64,000 nucleotides of DNA from Acetobacter suratthaniensis (GCF_017377745.1 NZ_JAFVMG010000007.1:62001-126000); one strand, 5' to 3'; counted from the stretch's first letter, positions 26,765 to 36,093 are shown. Notes: generated by a model not told the origin, from the letters alone. Numbers and translations: made by a program.

Positions 26765-27397
26765 ATGAGTATCACGCTTGAAACCCTCTCGGGAGAAGCC
26801 CTCAGGCCTGTCATGGCGGATCTGGCCCGCCTGAGGATGAGCGTATTCCGCGAATGGCCCTATCTGTATGAGGGCGATGCTGAATACGAACAGAAATATC
26901 TGGAATTTTACGTCAAAAGCCGCGCCGCAGCGGTGGTAATCGCACGCGATGGTGCGCAGGTGGTGGGCGCTTCCTCCTGCCTGCCCTTGCAGGATGAAGC
27001 GCCAGATGTGCGCGCGCCGTTCGAGGCCCGTGGCCTGTCACCCGAGCAGTTTTTTTATTTTGGTGAATCGGTTCTGTTACCTGCCTATCGGGGGCAGGGG
27101 CTGGGTGTTCGGTTTTTTGAAGAGCGCGAACGCTATGCCCTGAAGGATAGCCGGGCCGCATTTGCGGTATTCTGCTCTGTGCGGCGGCCAGCGGACCATC
27201 CGCTACGGCCCGCCGGGGCAGGCACCCTGCATGCGTTCTGGGCCAAAAGAGGATTTTCTCCTCTGCCGGGTGTGGCCTGCACTATGATGTGGAAAGAACC
27301 GGGGCAGGCTGAGGAAACCCAGCATTGGCTCGATTTTTTTATTAAACCATTGCGGTCGGCCCCCGTGCCGCAGGTTCTGTTACAGCCGGAGAAATAG
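26765..27397 (+). CDS. GNAT-family N-acetyltransferase
   Basis: 210 residues with a GNAT core (YFGESVLLPAYRGQGLGVRFFEERERYAL contains the acetyl-CoA pyrophosphate loop R/Q-x-x-G-x-G). The N-terminal segment EYEQKYLEFYVKSRAAAVVIARDG is typical of the subgroup paired with nitrilase-fold hydrolases. I start at ATG 26765. The downstream hydrolase gene begins 2 bp after its stop, so they are co-translated. Substrate unknown; acetylation of an amine or carboxamide linked to methylamine breakdown is only a guess. Confidence 0.78.
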   Translation: MSITLETLSGEALRPVMADLARLRMSVFREWPYLYEGDAEYEQKYLEFYVKSRAAAVVIARDGAQVVGASSCLPLQDEAPDVRAPFEARGLSPEQFFYFGESVLLPAYRGQGLGVRFFEERERYALKDSRAAFAVFCSVRRPADHPLRPAGAGTLHAFWAKRGFSPLPGVACTMMWKEPGQAEETQHWLDFFIKPLRSAPVPQVLLQPEK

Positions 27398-27399
27398 TC

Positions 27400-28281
27400 A
27401 TGACACAGCCGTTGCGCCTGGGCGTTCTGGCATGGGAGGTCGTGCGCATTGGCACGATCGAGGAGTATGCGGCCCATCTGGATATGCTGGTGGCGCAGGG
27501 AGCAGCCGATGCAGATCTGCTGCTGATGCCCGAATATGCCTGCATGGAGGTGGCGTCCGCTCTGGTGGGGGCACCCGACCCGGCTGCCGAGCTTGAGGCC
27601 GTATGTGCGCAAAGCGATGCCCTGCTGGCCATTATGCGCGATACGGCCATGCGGCATGGTGTGTGGCTTATGCCCGGCACCCTGCCCAGACCCGAGGCTG
27701 AAGGTGTGCGCAATCGCGCCCCGCTGATAGCCCCTGATGGGCGTATCATGTTTCAGGACAAGCATGTCATGACCCGTTTTGAAAACGAATCATGGGGTGT
27801 GCGGGCGGGCAATCCACCCGGTGTGTTTGAAACACCTTGGGGGCTGATTGGTGCAGCCGTTTGTTATGATTCCGAGTTTCCCATGCTGACCCGCCGCCAG
27901 ATTGAGGCCGGTGCGTGGTTGATCCTGGTGCCAACCTGCACGGATTCCCTGCATGGCTTTAACCGGGTGCGGATTTCGGCACAGGCCCGCGCACTGGAAA
28001 ACCAGTGTTTTGTGGCGGTGGCGCCTACGGTAGGCGATGCCCCGTGGCTGGCCACACTGGATGAAAACCACGGATGTGCAGGTGTTTACGGCCCGGTGGA
28101 TCGTGGTTTTCCAGCAGATGGAATCATGGCGGAAGGCAAGCTGGATCAGGGGGGGTGGGTGTTTGTAACCCTCAACCCCGAAACACTTGATGCCGTGCGC
28201 GAAAATGGCGCCGTGCGCAATTGTCGTGATTGGCCCACGCAGGTACCCCCAGCGCAACTCCGCCCGGTAGAGGTAACCTGA
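27400..28281 (+). CDS. Carbon-nitrogen hydrolase (nitrilase superfamily)
   Basis: 293 residues with the Glu-Lys-Cys triad of the superfamily: Glu in LLLMPEYACME, Lys in FQDKHVMTRFE and Cys in AAVCYDSEFPML. It hydrolyses a C-N bond (amide, nitrile or carbamoyl); substrate not readable. It is tightly coupled (2-bp gap) to the GNAT gene, a pairing found in many bacteria. Both follow the dmm genes in the same direction but after a strong hairpin, so co-regulation is uncertain. A perfect 11-bp stem follows the stop. Confidence 0.83.
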   Translation: MTQPLRLGVLAWEVVRIGTIEEYAAHLDMLVAQGAADADLLLMPEYACMEVASALVGAPDPAAELEAVCAQSDALLAIMRDTAMRHGVWLMPGTLPRPEAEGVRNRAPLIAPDGRIMFQDKHVMTRFENESWGVRAGNPPGVFETPWGLIGAAVCYDSEFPMLTRRQIEAGAWLILVPTCTDSLHGFNRVRISAQARALENQCFVAVAPTVGDAPWLATLDENHGCAGVYGPVDRGFPADGIMAEGKLDQGGWVFVTLNPETLDAVRENGAVRNCRDWPTQVPPAQLRPVEVT

Positions 28282-28287
28282 TTGCGC

Positions 28288-28315
28288 ACGCGCCGCCGTT
28301 AATCCGGCGGCGCGT
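28288..28315. terminator. Hairpin after the nitrilase-fold gene
   Basis: Perfect 11-bp stem ACGCGCCGCCG/CGGCGGCGCGT with a TTAATC loop just downstream of the stop codon. No T-run follows. Probable operon end. Confidence 0.55.
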
Positions 28316-28386
28316 CAACGGCGGACACGCCGCAGGGCAACGGTTTTGCTTGACGTTGCGCCCCGGAACCGTCAGCTCTGGCAGCT

Positions 28387-29649
28387 ATGGACACCATCAG
28401 CCTTGTCGCCTTGTTGCTGGCCTGCGCCGCGGGTTTCAGCATCCTCAATCACCACTTTCTGCGGGTGCCTGTCACGATTGGGGTGCTGATTTTCTCCCTG
28501 CTGGCCTCGCTCCTGCTGGTGGCGCTGGATCGGCTGATACCAGCGCATAATCTGCTGGCTTTTCCCCGTTCCGTGCTGGGGGCGGTCAATTTGCCGGAAT
28601 CGTTATTGAACGGTGTTCTCTGCCTTCTGCTGTTTGCCGGGGCCATGCAGGTGGATGTTGCACATCTGCGCACCCGGCTGGCATCGGTTGCGGCCCTGTC
28701 TGTGCTGGGTACCATTTTTGCTGTGGCTTTTCTGGCCGGAGCAGCATGGTATCTGTTTCCCCTGCTAGGTCAGGCGGTGCCTTTCTCGTGGTGTATCGTG
28801 CTGGGAGCCATTTTGGCTCCGACTGACCCGGTTTCGGTTGTAGGCATGCTTAAACGGCTTGGGCTGCCCGGTCAGGTTCAGGCGGTTTTCGCGGGGGAGA
28901 GCCTGTTTAATGACGGGGTGGGTGTGGTCATTTTCGGCGTCACACTGGGGCTTGCAACTGGCAGTCGTGACGTGGTTTCAGCCTCCGGTATCGCACTGGA
29001 TTTCTGCCGCGAGGCTCTGGGCGGCGGGGTGCTGGGGGCGGTTACAGGCTGGATTGCGCTGCGTATGCTGGCATGGCAACGCGATGGGCATATCGACCTG
29101 TTGATTTCGTTGGCGTTGGCGACGGTTACATTCAGCATCGCTAGTCATCTTGGCATGTCCGGGGCTATCGCCGTGGTGGTGGCCGGCCTGTATTTCGGCA
29201 CAGGGTTTGCCCGCACAGAGCCAGTGTTGTTTGATGAGGCTTCACAGCGTGCACTGGAGAATGCCTGGACCCTGATTGATGAAGTCCTGAATGTACTGCT
29301 GTTTTTGCTGATCGGCTTTGAAGCTCTGGAGATCACACTCAGCCCATTCACTGTTACGGCCATGCTGTGCGTTATTCCCCTATCCATTGTGGTGCGGGCG
29401 CTTAGTATATTGTTGTCCATCCTGCCCGAGCATCTGCGCCGGTGGGAGAAGGGGCGTGTTCTGGCCGTTCTGACATGGGGTGGCCTGCGTGGCGGCATAT
29501 CGGTGTCTCTCGTGCTTGGCCTGCCACCCGGCCCGCTTCGTGATCTGCTGCTGCCAGTCTGTTACGGCGTTGTGGTGTTCACCATTATTGTGCAGGGCCT
29601 GACCATGGAAAAGGTCGTGCGTAGATTCTACCCGAAAGCGGTAACTTAG
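28387..29649 (+). CDS. Sodium/proton antiporter, CPA1 (NhaP/NHE) family
   Basis: 420 residues, about 12 hydrophobic segments. Family signatures: GAILAPTDPVSVVGMLKRLGLP and FAGESLFNDGVGVVIFGVTLG, where the Asp-bearing motifs bind the cation, plus LTWGGLRGGISVSLVLGLP near the end. It exchanges Na+ (or K+) for H+ across the inner membrane. It stands alone between two hairpin-bounded units; acid or salt stress is a plausible role in an acetic acid bacterium (inference). Confidence 0.88.
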   Translation: MDTISLVALLLACAAGFSILNHHFLRVPVTIGVLIFSLLASLLLVALDRLIPAHNLLAFPRSVLGAVNLPESLLNGVLCLLLFAGAMQVDVAHLRTRLASVAALSVLGTIFAVAFLAGAAWYLFPLLGQAVPFSWCIVLGAILAPTDPVSVVGMLKRLGLPGQVQAVFAGESLFNDGVGVVIFGVTLGLATGSRDVVSASGIALDFCREALGGGVLGAVTGWIALRMLAWQRDGHIDLLISLALATVTFSIASHLGMSGAIAVVVAGLYFGTGFARTEPVLFDEASQRALENAWTLIDEVLNVLLFLLIGFEALEITLSPFTVTAMLCVIPLSIVVRALSILLSILPEHLRRWEKGRVLAVLTWGGLRGGISVSLVLGLPPGPLRDLLLPVCYGVVVFTIIVQGLTMEKVVRRFYPKAVT

Positions 29650-29663
29650 CCGCATTGAAGCGG

Positions 29664-31127
29664 TTAGGAGTAGCGGGGTAGATCGTTTACCCGGGTGTAA
29701 ATTTCCTCGGCGGCAGTTGGTAGTTGCGTATGATGGACAAGGATAACACCCGTTGTTGCGGCTACCTGTCTTGCAGACTGAGAGAATGTCGAGTTCGTGG
29801 CTACAATGGCACCGCTTGCCCCTTGAAAATTTTGGGCGGCGAAAGCCTGCTGGACGGCATCATTTCCGACGGTTCCTGAATACAGCTTGCACTGTACGAC
29901 GATCCTGACATTTCCTTTTCGGGCAATAACATCAGCCCCCTGATCACCACTTTTTTTGGTAGCATGAGCATCCCATCCAGCATTGCGGAGAATGAGGGCG
30001 CAGTGTTGTTCGTAATCAAATGGATCCATTCGGGTGTCAAACACGGTTGGATCACTGATATACGCTGTCGTTCCCGCATTGACGGGAAGCGGATGCGCGG
30101 CAAGGTCGGCAATCATATTGATGGCATTTGCCCGGAGCTTTTGCCGAAGGTTTTTATTGGTCGTTCCAGAATCAATAATGTTATCAATTCTGGTTTCCAT
30201 GAAATAGCTTATTTCTCTTGCCCACGCTGCCGTTTGAAGCGTTCCATATTGATCCTTGGTAAGTTTTTGGGTTCTTGCGATTTGTAGGTTCAGTTTCTGG
30301 AAAGATATTTCTTTCGATACTGCATCCCAGGTAGCCTGATAGGCTTTGGTTTGCAGTGTCTTGGCTGTTGCATAGAGAGCTATAACAATAGCGGAAAAGA
30401 TCATGAAATAATAAGGAACATTCGACCCTGATTGGTGATTGTAGCTGTGAATGTCCGGGGTTTGGTCCGGTTTTTCTGGGAGAATGGACGCATCTGGGCT
30501 GTTCCTGTCCATAACAGCTTTTGATACCGGCAGGTTTTTTGTTTCAGAATCCAGCCTTATAGCATCACTATCAGAAAGGAACCCGTCAGCGACCATGTCT
30601 TCATGCGATTTTTGCCATTGCATGATGGCTGCACGCGTTCCCTCTCCATAGACACCATCTGCCCGGCTGCTGCTTTTTAGAAAGCCGAGGTTAATCAAGT
30701 CCTGCTGCAGAGCGATATGTTGGTCAATCGGGCGGTCGGCTTCTTGTAAAGGGGCACCACTGAGGCGGGCTTTGTACTTGTCAGTCAGGGTGTCCATATG
30801 TGTGATGTAGCAGGTCGGGTCAGCCTGAGGGATATTTTGAGGGCCAACCAGACTTGAAGGATCAAGGCATTCAGAGAATGCGGCATCATCCGCAATAATT
30901 TCCTGCTTGAGCGTTTTCCAGCCGTCTTTTCCGACAATCTGGCGCAGAGCGTAATAAGCCTGATCAAACATCAGTTCGTGTTTGGCGGCTTCGCTGTTCT
31001 CACACAGCATTGTGGCGATGCTGTCTTTTGTGTGATCTGCGGAACAGTTGAAATCAGGTTTGTACTCTTGAGCCCATGCTGCGGGTGCTAGCGATAGCCC
31101 AGCCATAATAAACAGGAACCGTCTCAA
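29664..31127 (-). CDS. Membrane-anchored Mrr-type nuclease with periplasmic LprI and peptidoglycan-binding domains
   Basis: 487 residues with an unusual order. A signal peptide (1-19, ends AWA-Q) is followed by an LprI/DUF1311-like Cys-rich domain (about 27-124; FNCSADHTKDSIATMLCENSEAAKHELMFDQAYYALR in spirit), a PG_binding_1-like domain (about 134-192; DGVYGEGTRAAIMQWQ), one transmembrane helix (about 238-255), a helical linker, and a C-terminal Mrr-type restriction-endonuclease-fold domain (about 368-470) with GADVIARKG (Asp399) and VVQCKLY (Gln412, Lys414), the D...QxK active-site pattern. Predicted topology puts the nuclease in the cytoplasm. The gene is AT-richer than its neighbours (26 of 60 GC at 30301-30360) and lies next to a tRNA gene, suggesting transfer. 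Confidence 0.8.
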   Translation of the reverse strand: MRRFLFIMAGLSLAPAAWAQEYKPDFNCSADHTKDSIATMLCENSEAAKHELMFDQAYYALRQIVGKDGWKTLKQEIIADDAAFSECLDPSSLVGPQNIPQADPTCYITHMDTLTDKYKARLSGAPLQEADRPIDQHIALQQDLINLGFLKSSSRADGVYGEGTRAAIMQWQKSHEDMVADGFLSDSDAIRLDSETKNLPVSKAVMDRNSPDASILPEKPDQTPDIHSYNHQSGSNVPYYFMIFSAIVIALYATAKTLQTKAYQATWDAVSKEISFQKLNLQIARTQKLTKDQYGTLQTAAWAREISYFMETRIDNIIDSGTTNKNLRQKLRANAINMIADLAAHPLPVNAGTTAYISDPTVFDTRMDPFDYEQHCALILRNAGWDAHATKKSGDQGADVIARKGNVRIVVQCKLYSGTVGNDAVQQAFAAQNFQGASGAIVATNSTFSQSARQVAATTGVILVHHTQLPTAAEEIYTRVNDLPRYS

Positions 31128-31294
31128 ATTTCTCTCCCCTCTTATATCGAGACGATAGCCCGATGAGTCAGTTCGGGCGAGTCAGGATCCTGTGGGGCTG
31201 AAGTGAGGGGACTTGTTTTCCAAATGTTATGAGGTTGGGAGGCGGCACCTGTTGGCTGCCGCTTTTCTGAACCGCTTTTGCTTGGTGTGTGTGT

Positions 31295-31607
31295 TGGTGT
31301 CCGCGGCGGGATTCGAACCCACGGCCCCAGGATTCATCCCACTACGGTTTTCACCGCCGTCCTGTTCCTGAGCGGAGCAGGGCGTTCGTGGGCTGGACTG
31401 TCCCTTTGCCATAAACCTGCATGCAGGTTGTTAGGCACCGCCCGTCCAGTCTCTACACCTTCCGCCCGAGGGCGGCTTGGCTCGGGATTGGCAAGGCCTT
31501 GCGGCCGTAGCGTTCCCCGACTTTGAGCGGATTCACCATGACGTTTCCTGACATGGTGCCCAATTTATCTAGGAATCCTGTGCTCTATCCTGCTGAGCTA
31601 CGCGGAC
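31295..31607 (-). tRNA. tRNA-Arg(CCU) interrupted by a group I intron
   Basis: The 5' exon is 31571-31607 and the 3' exon is 31295-31334, including an encoded CCA. Joined exons fold as a complete tRNA: acceptor GTCCGCG/CGCGGAC, D stem GCTC/GAGC, anticodon stem CAGGA/TCCTG with loop TTCCTAA (anticodon CCU), T stem GTGGG/CCCGC (one G-C wobble-free set with loop TTCGAAT), discriminator A. The two halves are 236 nt apart; the break lies right after anticodon base 36. It lies 72 bp downstream of holA on the same strand. Confidence 0.93.
31335..31570 (-). ncRNA. Group I self-splicing intron in tRNA-Arg(CCU)
   Basis: 236 nt, inserted between anticodon positions 36 and 37. The 5' exon ends in U and the intron ends in G (omega-G), as required. 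GGG at intron nt 10-12 can pair with the exon end CCU, giving the U-G wobble at the splice site. A P2-like stem CACCATG/CATGGTG with a GGAAAC loop follows. CTGGAC and GTCCAG further on form a P7-like pairing around GTGCCTAAC, and a GAAA loop lies in GGTGAAAACC near the 3' end. Size and site match the small IC3 introns of Agrobacterium-type tRNA-Arg(CCU). No ORF inside. Confidence 0.88.
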
Positions 31608-31678
31608 ACACACCCGCAGTCTATACTGAAAGCCGCCCCAATGGACAAGAGGGGCACGTCAGGCAGGCCACATACCCG

Positions 31679-32692
31679 TTAACGGCGGGCCTGTCGGGCG
31701 GCCTGCGCCGCCAGCATGGCGGTCTGGCGGCGGCACAGGAGCAGGTCTGGTGCGCCGGTCTGTTTGCAGGCCAGTTCCAGTGCCTGCCACTGGGTGAGTT
31801 CGTGGGTGAGCGCAGGGAGTGTCCAGAGTTCCAGCGCACGGCTGAACCCTGCGGTGCGTTTGAAAAAAACCGGCGGGCGCAGGGTTTTGAGCGCGTCTGT
31901 GCGGCTTTCTCCCGCAGCCATGGCCGCGCGCACCCGGCGCAGCCGGTGTAGGTGCGCCATGAACGCCCGGATAATGGCGATAGGGCTGGTGCCTTCGGCC
32001 AGAGCCCGCTCCAGAGCCAGATCGGCCTCGGCCCGGTTGCCCTGTGCTGCGGCAAAAGCGGCATCTTCAAGGGAAACACTGCCCGCATCGCCAATACAGG
32101 TGCGGACATCCTCCAGAGATAGCGTGCCGCCGTCTCCCGCATAGAGCGCCAGTTTTTCCACCTCGCCGCGGGTTGCACTCCGGTCGGCCCCGAGGCACCC
32201 CATGAGCCAGTGCAGGGCGTCGTTGTCGATGCGGATACGGTGTGCCGCCAGCATTTTGGTAATGCTGCTTTCAAGCGTGCGGCCTTCTTCGGGGTAACAG
32301 CCGATGGAGGCACAATCCTGCCTGCGTTCAAGCAGGGCGCGGAGCTTGGAGCGGGAGGACAGGCCCGGTGCTTCGAGAATGACCAGCGTATCGGTCGTCT
32401 GGTTCAGGATATGCTCCACGGCCTTGAGCTGGCTGTCGGAAGCATCGCGCACGCGCACAACCCGCCGCCCCCCCATGAGGGATAGGGCTGTGGCTTCTTC
32501 TTCCAGCCGATCATGGGTTTCGCGGTCGAGCAGGGCCAGACGGAAAGGGTCTTCCTCTGGCCCGATAATCATGCGTGCGGCTTCCTGCGCACGTTCCCGG
32601 ATCAGGCCCGTATCTTCGCCATGGAGCAGGATAACCCGCCATGCGCCGGGGTCTGCCAGAACGCGCGGCAGGGTGCGGGCGTCAATTTTCAT
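31679..32692 (-). CDS. holA: DNA polymerase III delta subunit
   Basis: 337 residues. HolA opens the beta sliding clamp as part of the clamp loader. The N-terminal AAA+-like domain lacks Walker function but shows the family pattern (VILLHGEDTGLIRERAQEAAR, LSLMGGRRVVRVRDA, TLVILEAPGLSSRSKLR), and the C-terminal helical part has the collar domain (LALERALAEGTSPIAIIRAFMAHLHRLRRV). It follows lptE in the minus-strand operon leuS-lptE-holA. Confidence 0.92.
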   Translation of the reverse strand: MKIDARTLPRVLADPGAWRVILLHGEDTGLIRERAQEAARMIIGPEEDPFRLALLDRETHDRLEEEATALSLMGGRRVVRVRDASDSQLKAVEHILNQTTDTLVILEAPGLSSRSKLRALLERRQDCASIGCYPEEGRTLESSITKMLAAHRIRIDNDALHWLMGCLGADRSATRGEVEKLALYAGDGGTLSLEDVRTCIGDAGSVSLEDAAFAAAQGNRAEADLALERALAEGTSPIAIIRAFMAHLHRLRRVRAAMAAGESRTDALKTLRPPVFFKRTAGFSRALELWTLPALTHELTQWQALELACKQTGAPDLLLCRRQTAMLAAQAARQARR

Positions 32693-32755
32693 GACAGGAC
32701 GGAAAAATGCCGGGCTGTACGGCGCGGAGAGGCCGCGCCGCCCAAGCGGGCTGGC

Positions 32756-33451
32756 TTAGGGTGCGCCGTCATTTTCGCCGGAGGAGCGACCCGTGGCCAT
32801 GGCGGGAATGGCGTCATCCGCCCCCGCGTCCATCGGGGTTTCGTTGTTGGAATTGGGGATGGCCGTGGGGATAGGATAATAGGTCTTTGGCCCCTGTGCC
32901 GGTCGAATAAGCGGGTTGGTGCCTGTGCGCAGCCATACCGCCACCTGCTGGGCAATCTGGGCCGCCAGTGTCTGGGCTACGCGGCCAAACGCCGTTTCCG
33001 CATTGAGGGTCTGGGCAAAATATTGCTCAAACGACGAGGTATAGCCGTCCATTGTGGTCGTATCCCCCTGTGCCAGCAGGCGGGGGTGCTCCTCAACAGA
33101 ATACAGCATCCAGTGTGCAGAGCCGACAATCCGCTGGCGGCCAGCGGTGTTGTCGTTATGGATGTCGATGGCCTCGGTACTGATCCGGGGTATAACATTC
33201 AGCCGGTATTTATGCGGATTTTCAGGCCCATCCTGCGCCATGAATTGCTGAAGCGCGAGACGAAGCTGCTGGCCCACACGTTCGGGAAGATTATTGACGT
33301 AGATTTCCTTCATTTCCGCCGAGATGTTCGTCTGGCCTTCCTGCTCGCCGTAGAGGGGTTTGAACCCGCAGCCATCCAGTAGCAGAGGCAGGAGCAGCAG
33401 CAGGGCCGGGAGCGGGCGTGCCAGACGGAGCATAAAGGCGGTACGGTTCAT
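32756..33451 (-). CDS. lptE: LPS-assembly lipoprotein LptE
   Basis: 231 residues with a lipoprotein signal (LLLLLPLLLDGCGFKPLYG, Cys after the lipobox) and the short LptE fold (IYVNNLPERVGQQLRLALQQFM, then YRLNVIPRISTEAIDIHNDNTAGRQR in alternating strands). LptE plugs LptD in the outer membrane for LPS insertion. Its start overlaps the leuS stop by 1 bp, and holA follows, the usual leuS-lptE-holA order. The C-terminal tail after about residue 190 is Asn/Pro-rich and variable. Confidence 0.9.
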   Translation of the reverse strand: MNRTAFMLRLARPLPALLLLLPLLLDGCGFKPLYGEQEGQTNISAEMKEIYVNNLPERVGQQLRLALQQFMAQDGPENPHKYRLNVIPRISTEAIDIHNDNTAGRQRIVGSAHWMLYSVEEHPRLLAQGDTTTMDGYTSSFEQYFAQTLNAETAFGRVAQTLAAQIAQQVAVWLRTGTNPLIRPAQGPKTYYPIPTAIPNSNNETPMDAGADDAIPAMATGRSSGENDGAP

Positions 33452-36093
33452 CAGCCTGCCGTGACAAAATTAACGATACGGTTAGGAACATGCACGCGCT
33501 TGACGATACGCTTGCCTTCAAGCAGGCGCGCCACGTTGGGCTCGCTTTCAGCGCGGGCCAGCACGGCGGCGGCGTCTTCATCCGGCTGTGCTTCCACCGT
33601 GCCGCGCAGCTTGCCCATGATCTGCACTGCGATCGTAACACTGGTGGCCGTCAGCAGGTCTGGCTCGGCCTGCGGCCAGGGCTGCTGTGCCGCCAGCCCG
33701 TCAGCCGGGTTCAGGCGGGAGAAAATTTCCTCAGCCAGATGCGGCATCATCGGTGCGCAGAGCAGGCACAGAGCGCGGGCGCATTCACGCCGGGCAAAAT
33801 CCATACCTGCGGCATCGGCCTGTTTTTCCGCATCGATCAGGGCGGAGGTCAGCTCGTGCAGGCGTGCAACCGCCACGTTAATGGCAAAGCCTTCCAGCGC
33901 CTCGGTTACAGCCGCGATGGTGCGGTGTGTTACGCGGCGCAGGGTATCGGCCTGCGGGCTGGCGGGATTGTCCTGCGTGGGAGCCGTGGCTGTGGCCGGT
34001 GTGGTTTCGGCAATAGTGCAAACCGCGCGGAACAGACGCTGGGCAAAGCGCGCAGCACCCGCAACACCGGATTCCGTCCATTCCATATCCCGCTCGGGCG
34101 GGCTGTCGGACAGCACGAACCAGCGCGCCGTATCCGCGCCAAAACGCTCGATAATTGCCACCGGCGCGACCGTGTTGCGCTTGGATTTGGACATTTTTTC
34201 CACACGCCCGACGGTTACGGGTTCGGTGGTGCCGCGTTTGATCACACCTTGGGCTGTGTGCTCCACTTCCTCGGGGTACAGCCAGTTGCCTGTGCTGTCC
34301 TTGTAACTTTCGTGGCTGACCATGCCTTGTGTAAACAGCCCCGCAAAAGGCTCGCTCACATCCAGATTGCCGGTTTTGCGCATGGCGCGGGTAAAGAAGC
34401 GCGCATAGAGCAGATGCAGGATGGCGTGTTCGATCCCGCCAATATACTGGTCTACCGCCAGCCAGCCATCCGCTGCATCGCGCACGGTGGGGGTTGCGGC
34501 ATGCGGCGCGGTAAAGCGGGCGAAATACCACGAACTGTCCACGAACGTGTCGAACGTATCGGTCTCGCGCGTGGCGGGCTTGCCGCAGCAGGGGCAGGTG
34601 GTGTGCTTCCAGCTTGGGTGGTGGTCCAGCGGGTTGCCGGGTTTGTCGAAAGTGACATCCTCGGGCAGTTCCACCGGCAACTGGTCTGCGGGTACAGGCT
34701 GGGGGCCGCAATCGGGGCAGTGGATGATGGGAATAGGGCAGCCCCAGTAGCGCTGGCGCGAAATGCCCCAGTCGCGCAGGCGCCAGTTGACCACACCCTG
34801 CCCAACGCCCATGGCCTCAAGCCGGGTAATGGCTTCGCGCCGGGCATCCTGCGTGGACAGCCCGTCGAGAAAGCCCGAGTTGATCATGCTGCCATCGCCT
34901 GTAAAGGCGGAGGTGGTAATGGCAAAGTTTGCTTCCGCCTTACCCGGCGGGAGCACAACCGGCACCACAGGCAGGGTGTATTTATGGGCGAAGTCAAGGT
35001 CGCGCTGGTCGCCCGAGGGGCAGCCAAACAGCGCGCCGGTGCCATAATCCATCAGAACGAAATTGGCGATCCAGACCGGAAAGCTCTGGTCAAGGAACGG
35101 GTGGTTAACGCGCAGGCCGGTATCGAAACCACGTTTTTCGGCTGTTTCAACCGCCTCTACCGACGTGCCGAGCCTACGGCATTCCGCCACGAACTCCGCA
35201 GCTTCGGGGTTACGTTCAGCAACCCATGCGGCTAGCGGGTGGTCAGGGGCGATAGCCAGAAACGACATGCCAAACAGCGTATCGGGGCGGGTGGTGAACA
35301 CTTCCACCGCGTTCAGGTCTGTATCCAGTCCGGCGGGGGGCTGGTGCAGGTTGAAGATGACCTTTGCCCCTTCGGAGCGGCCAATCCAGCGTTCCTGCAT
35401 GGTGCGTACGCGTTCGGGCCAGCGATCAAGGCTGTCCAGCCCGCCCAGCAGGTCTTCAGCAAAAGACGTGATTTTGAAGAACCATTGCGAGAGCTGCTTT
35501 TTTTCGATTGGCGCACCGGAGCGCCAGCCCTTGCCGTCCACAACCTGTTCGTTGGCCAGCACGGTCTGGTCCACCGGGTCCCAGTTCACCCAGCTTTCGC
35601 GCCGTTCCACCAGCCCTGCACGCAGGAAATCAAGGAAAAGCTGCTGCTGCTTGCCGTAATAGTTGGGCAGGCAGGTTGCGATCTCACGGTCCCAGTTCAG
35701 GGAAAAACCAAGCCGCTGCAGGGTTGTGCGCATGGCGGCGATATTGGCCAGAGTCCACTCGCGCGGGTGTACGCCCCGTTCGCGTGCCGCGTTTTCGGCG
35801 GGCAGACCGAAGGCATCCCAACCCATGGGGTGCAGCACGCAGTAACCACGCGCACGCTTGTAGCGGGCAATAACATCGCCCAGCGCGTAATTGCGCACAT
35901 GGCCCATGTGCAACTGCCCTGACGGGTAGGGAAACATTTCCAGCACGTAGTATTTGGGCTGCCCCGCCGGGGGCACGTCAGGCACGGTAAAGATACCGGC
36001 CTTATCCCACTCAGCCTGCCACCGTGGTTCGACGGTGTGGAAGTCATAAGGGGCGGGGGTAGCAGGAACAGGAGTGCTGGAAGGCTGGGACAT
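33451..36093 (-). CDS. leuS: Leucyl-tRNA synthetase
   Basis: 880 residues, full length class I synthetase. HIGH motif as [23 protein letters not shown] as [17 protein letters not shown]1 editing domain between ([20 protein letters not shown]), a zinc-finger-type insertion ([30 protein letters not shown]) and the C-terminal anticodon-binding domain. It charges tRNA-Leu in the cytoplasm. Confidence 0.97.
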   Translation of the reverse strand: MSQPSSTPVPATPAPYDFHTVEPRWQAEWDKAGIFTVPDVPPAGQPKYYVLEMFPYPSGQLHMGHVRNYALGDVIARYKRARGYCVLHPMGWDAFGLPAENAARERGVHPREWTLANIAAMRTTLQRLGFSLNWDREIATCLPNYYGKQQQLFLDFLRAGLVERRESWVNWDPVDQTVLANEQVVDGKGWRSGAPIEKKQLSQWFFKITSFAEDLLGGLDSLDRWPERVRTMQERWIGRSEGAKVIFNLHQPPAGLDTDLNAVEVFTTRPDTLFGMSFLAIAPDHPLAAWVAERNPEAAEFVAECRRLGTSVEAVETAEKRGFDTGLRVNHPFLDQSFPVWIANFVLMDYGTGALFGCPSGDQRDLDFAHKYTLPVVPVVLPPGKAEANFAITTSAFTGDGSMINSGFLDGLSTQDARREAITRLEAMGVGQGVVNWRLRDWGISRQRYWGCPIPIIHCPDCGPQPVPADQLPVELPEDVTFDKPGNPLDHHPSWKHTTCPCCGKPATRETDTFDTFVDSSWYFARFTAPHAATPTVRDAADGWLAVDQYIGGIEHAILHLLYARFFTRAMRKTGNLDVSEPFAGLFTQGMVSHESYKDSTGNWLYPEEVEHTAQGVIKRGTTEPVTVGRVEKMSKSKRNTVAPVAIIERFGADTARWFVLSDSPPERDMEWTESGVAGAARFAQRLFRAVCTIAETTPATATAPTQDNPASPQADTLRRVTHRTIAAVTEALEGFAINVAVARLHELTSALIDAEKQADAAGMDFARRECARALCLLCAPMMPHLAEEIFSRLNPADGLAAQQPWPQAEPDLLTATSVTIAVQIMGKLRGTVEAQPDEDAAAVLARAESEPNVARLLEGKRIVKRVHVPNRIVNFVTAG

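Noticed and set aside
31242-31266. GCGGCA/TGCCGC hairpin followed by TTTT on the plus strand
   Set aside because: There is no plus-strand gene ending nearby, and in the minus direction, where the tRNA is transcribed, there is no T-tract.
31295-31607. Two tRNA-like fragments that first look like separate tRNA pseudogenes
   Set aside because: The halves complement each other exactly in acceptor and anticodon stems, and the spacer has group I intron features, so this is one interrupted gene.
33490-35235. 581-codon plus-strand open frame
   Set aside because: Antisense to leuS, whose catalytic motifs are all intact.
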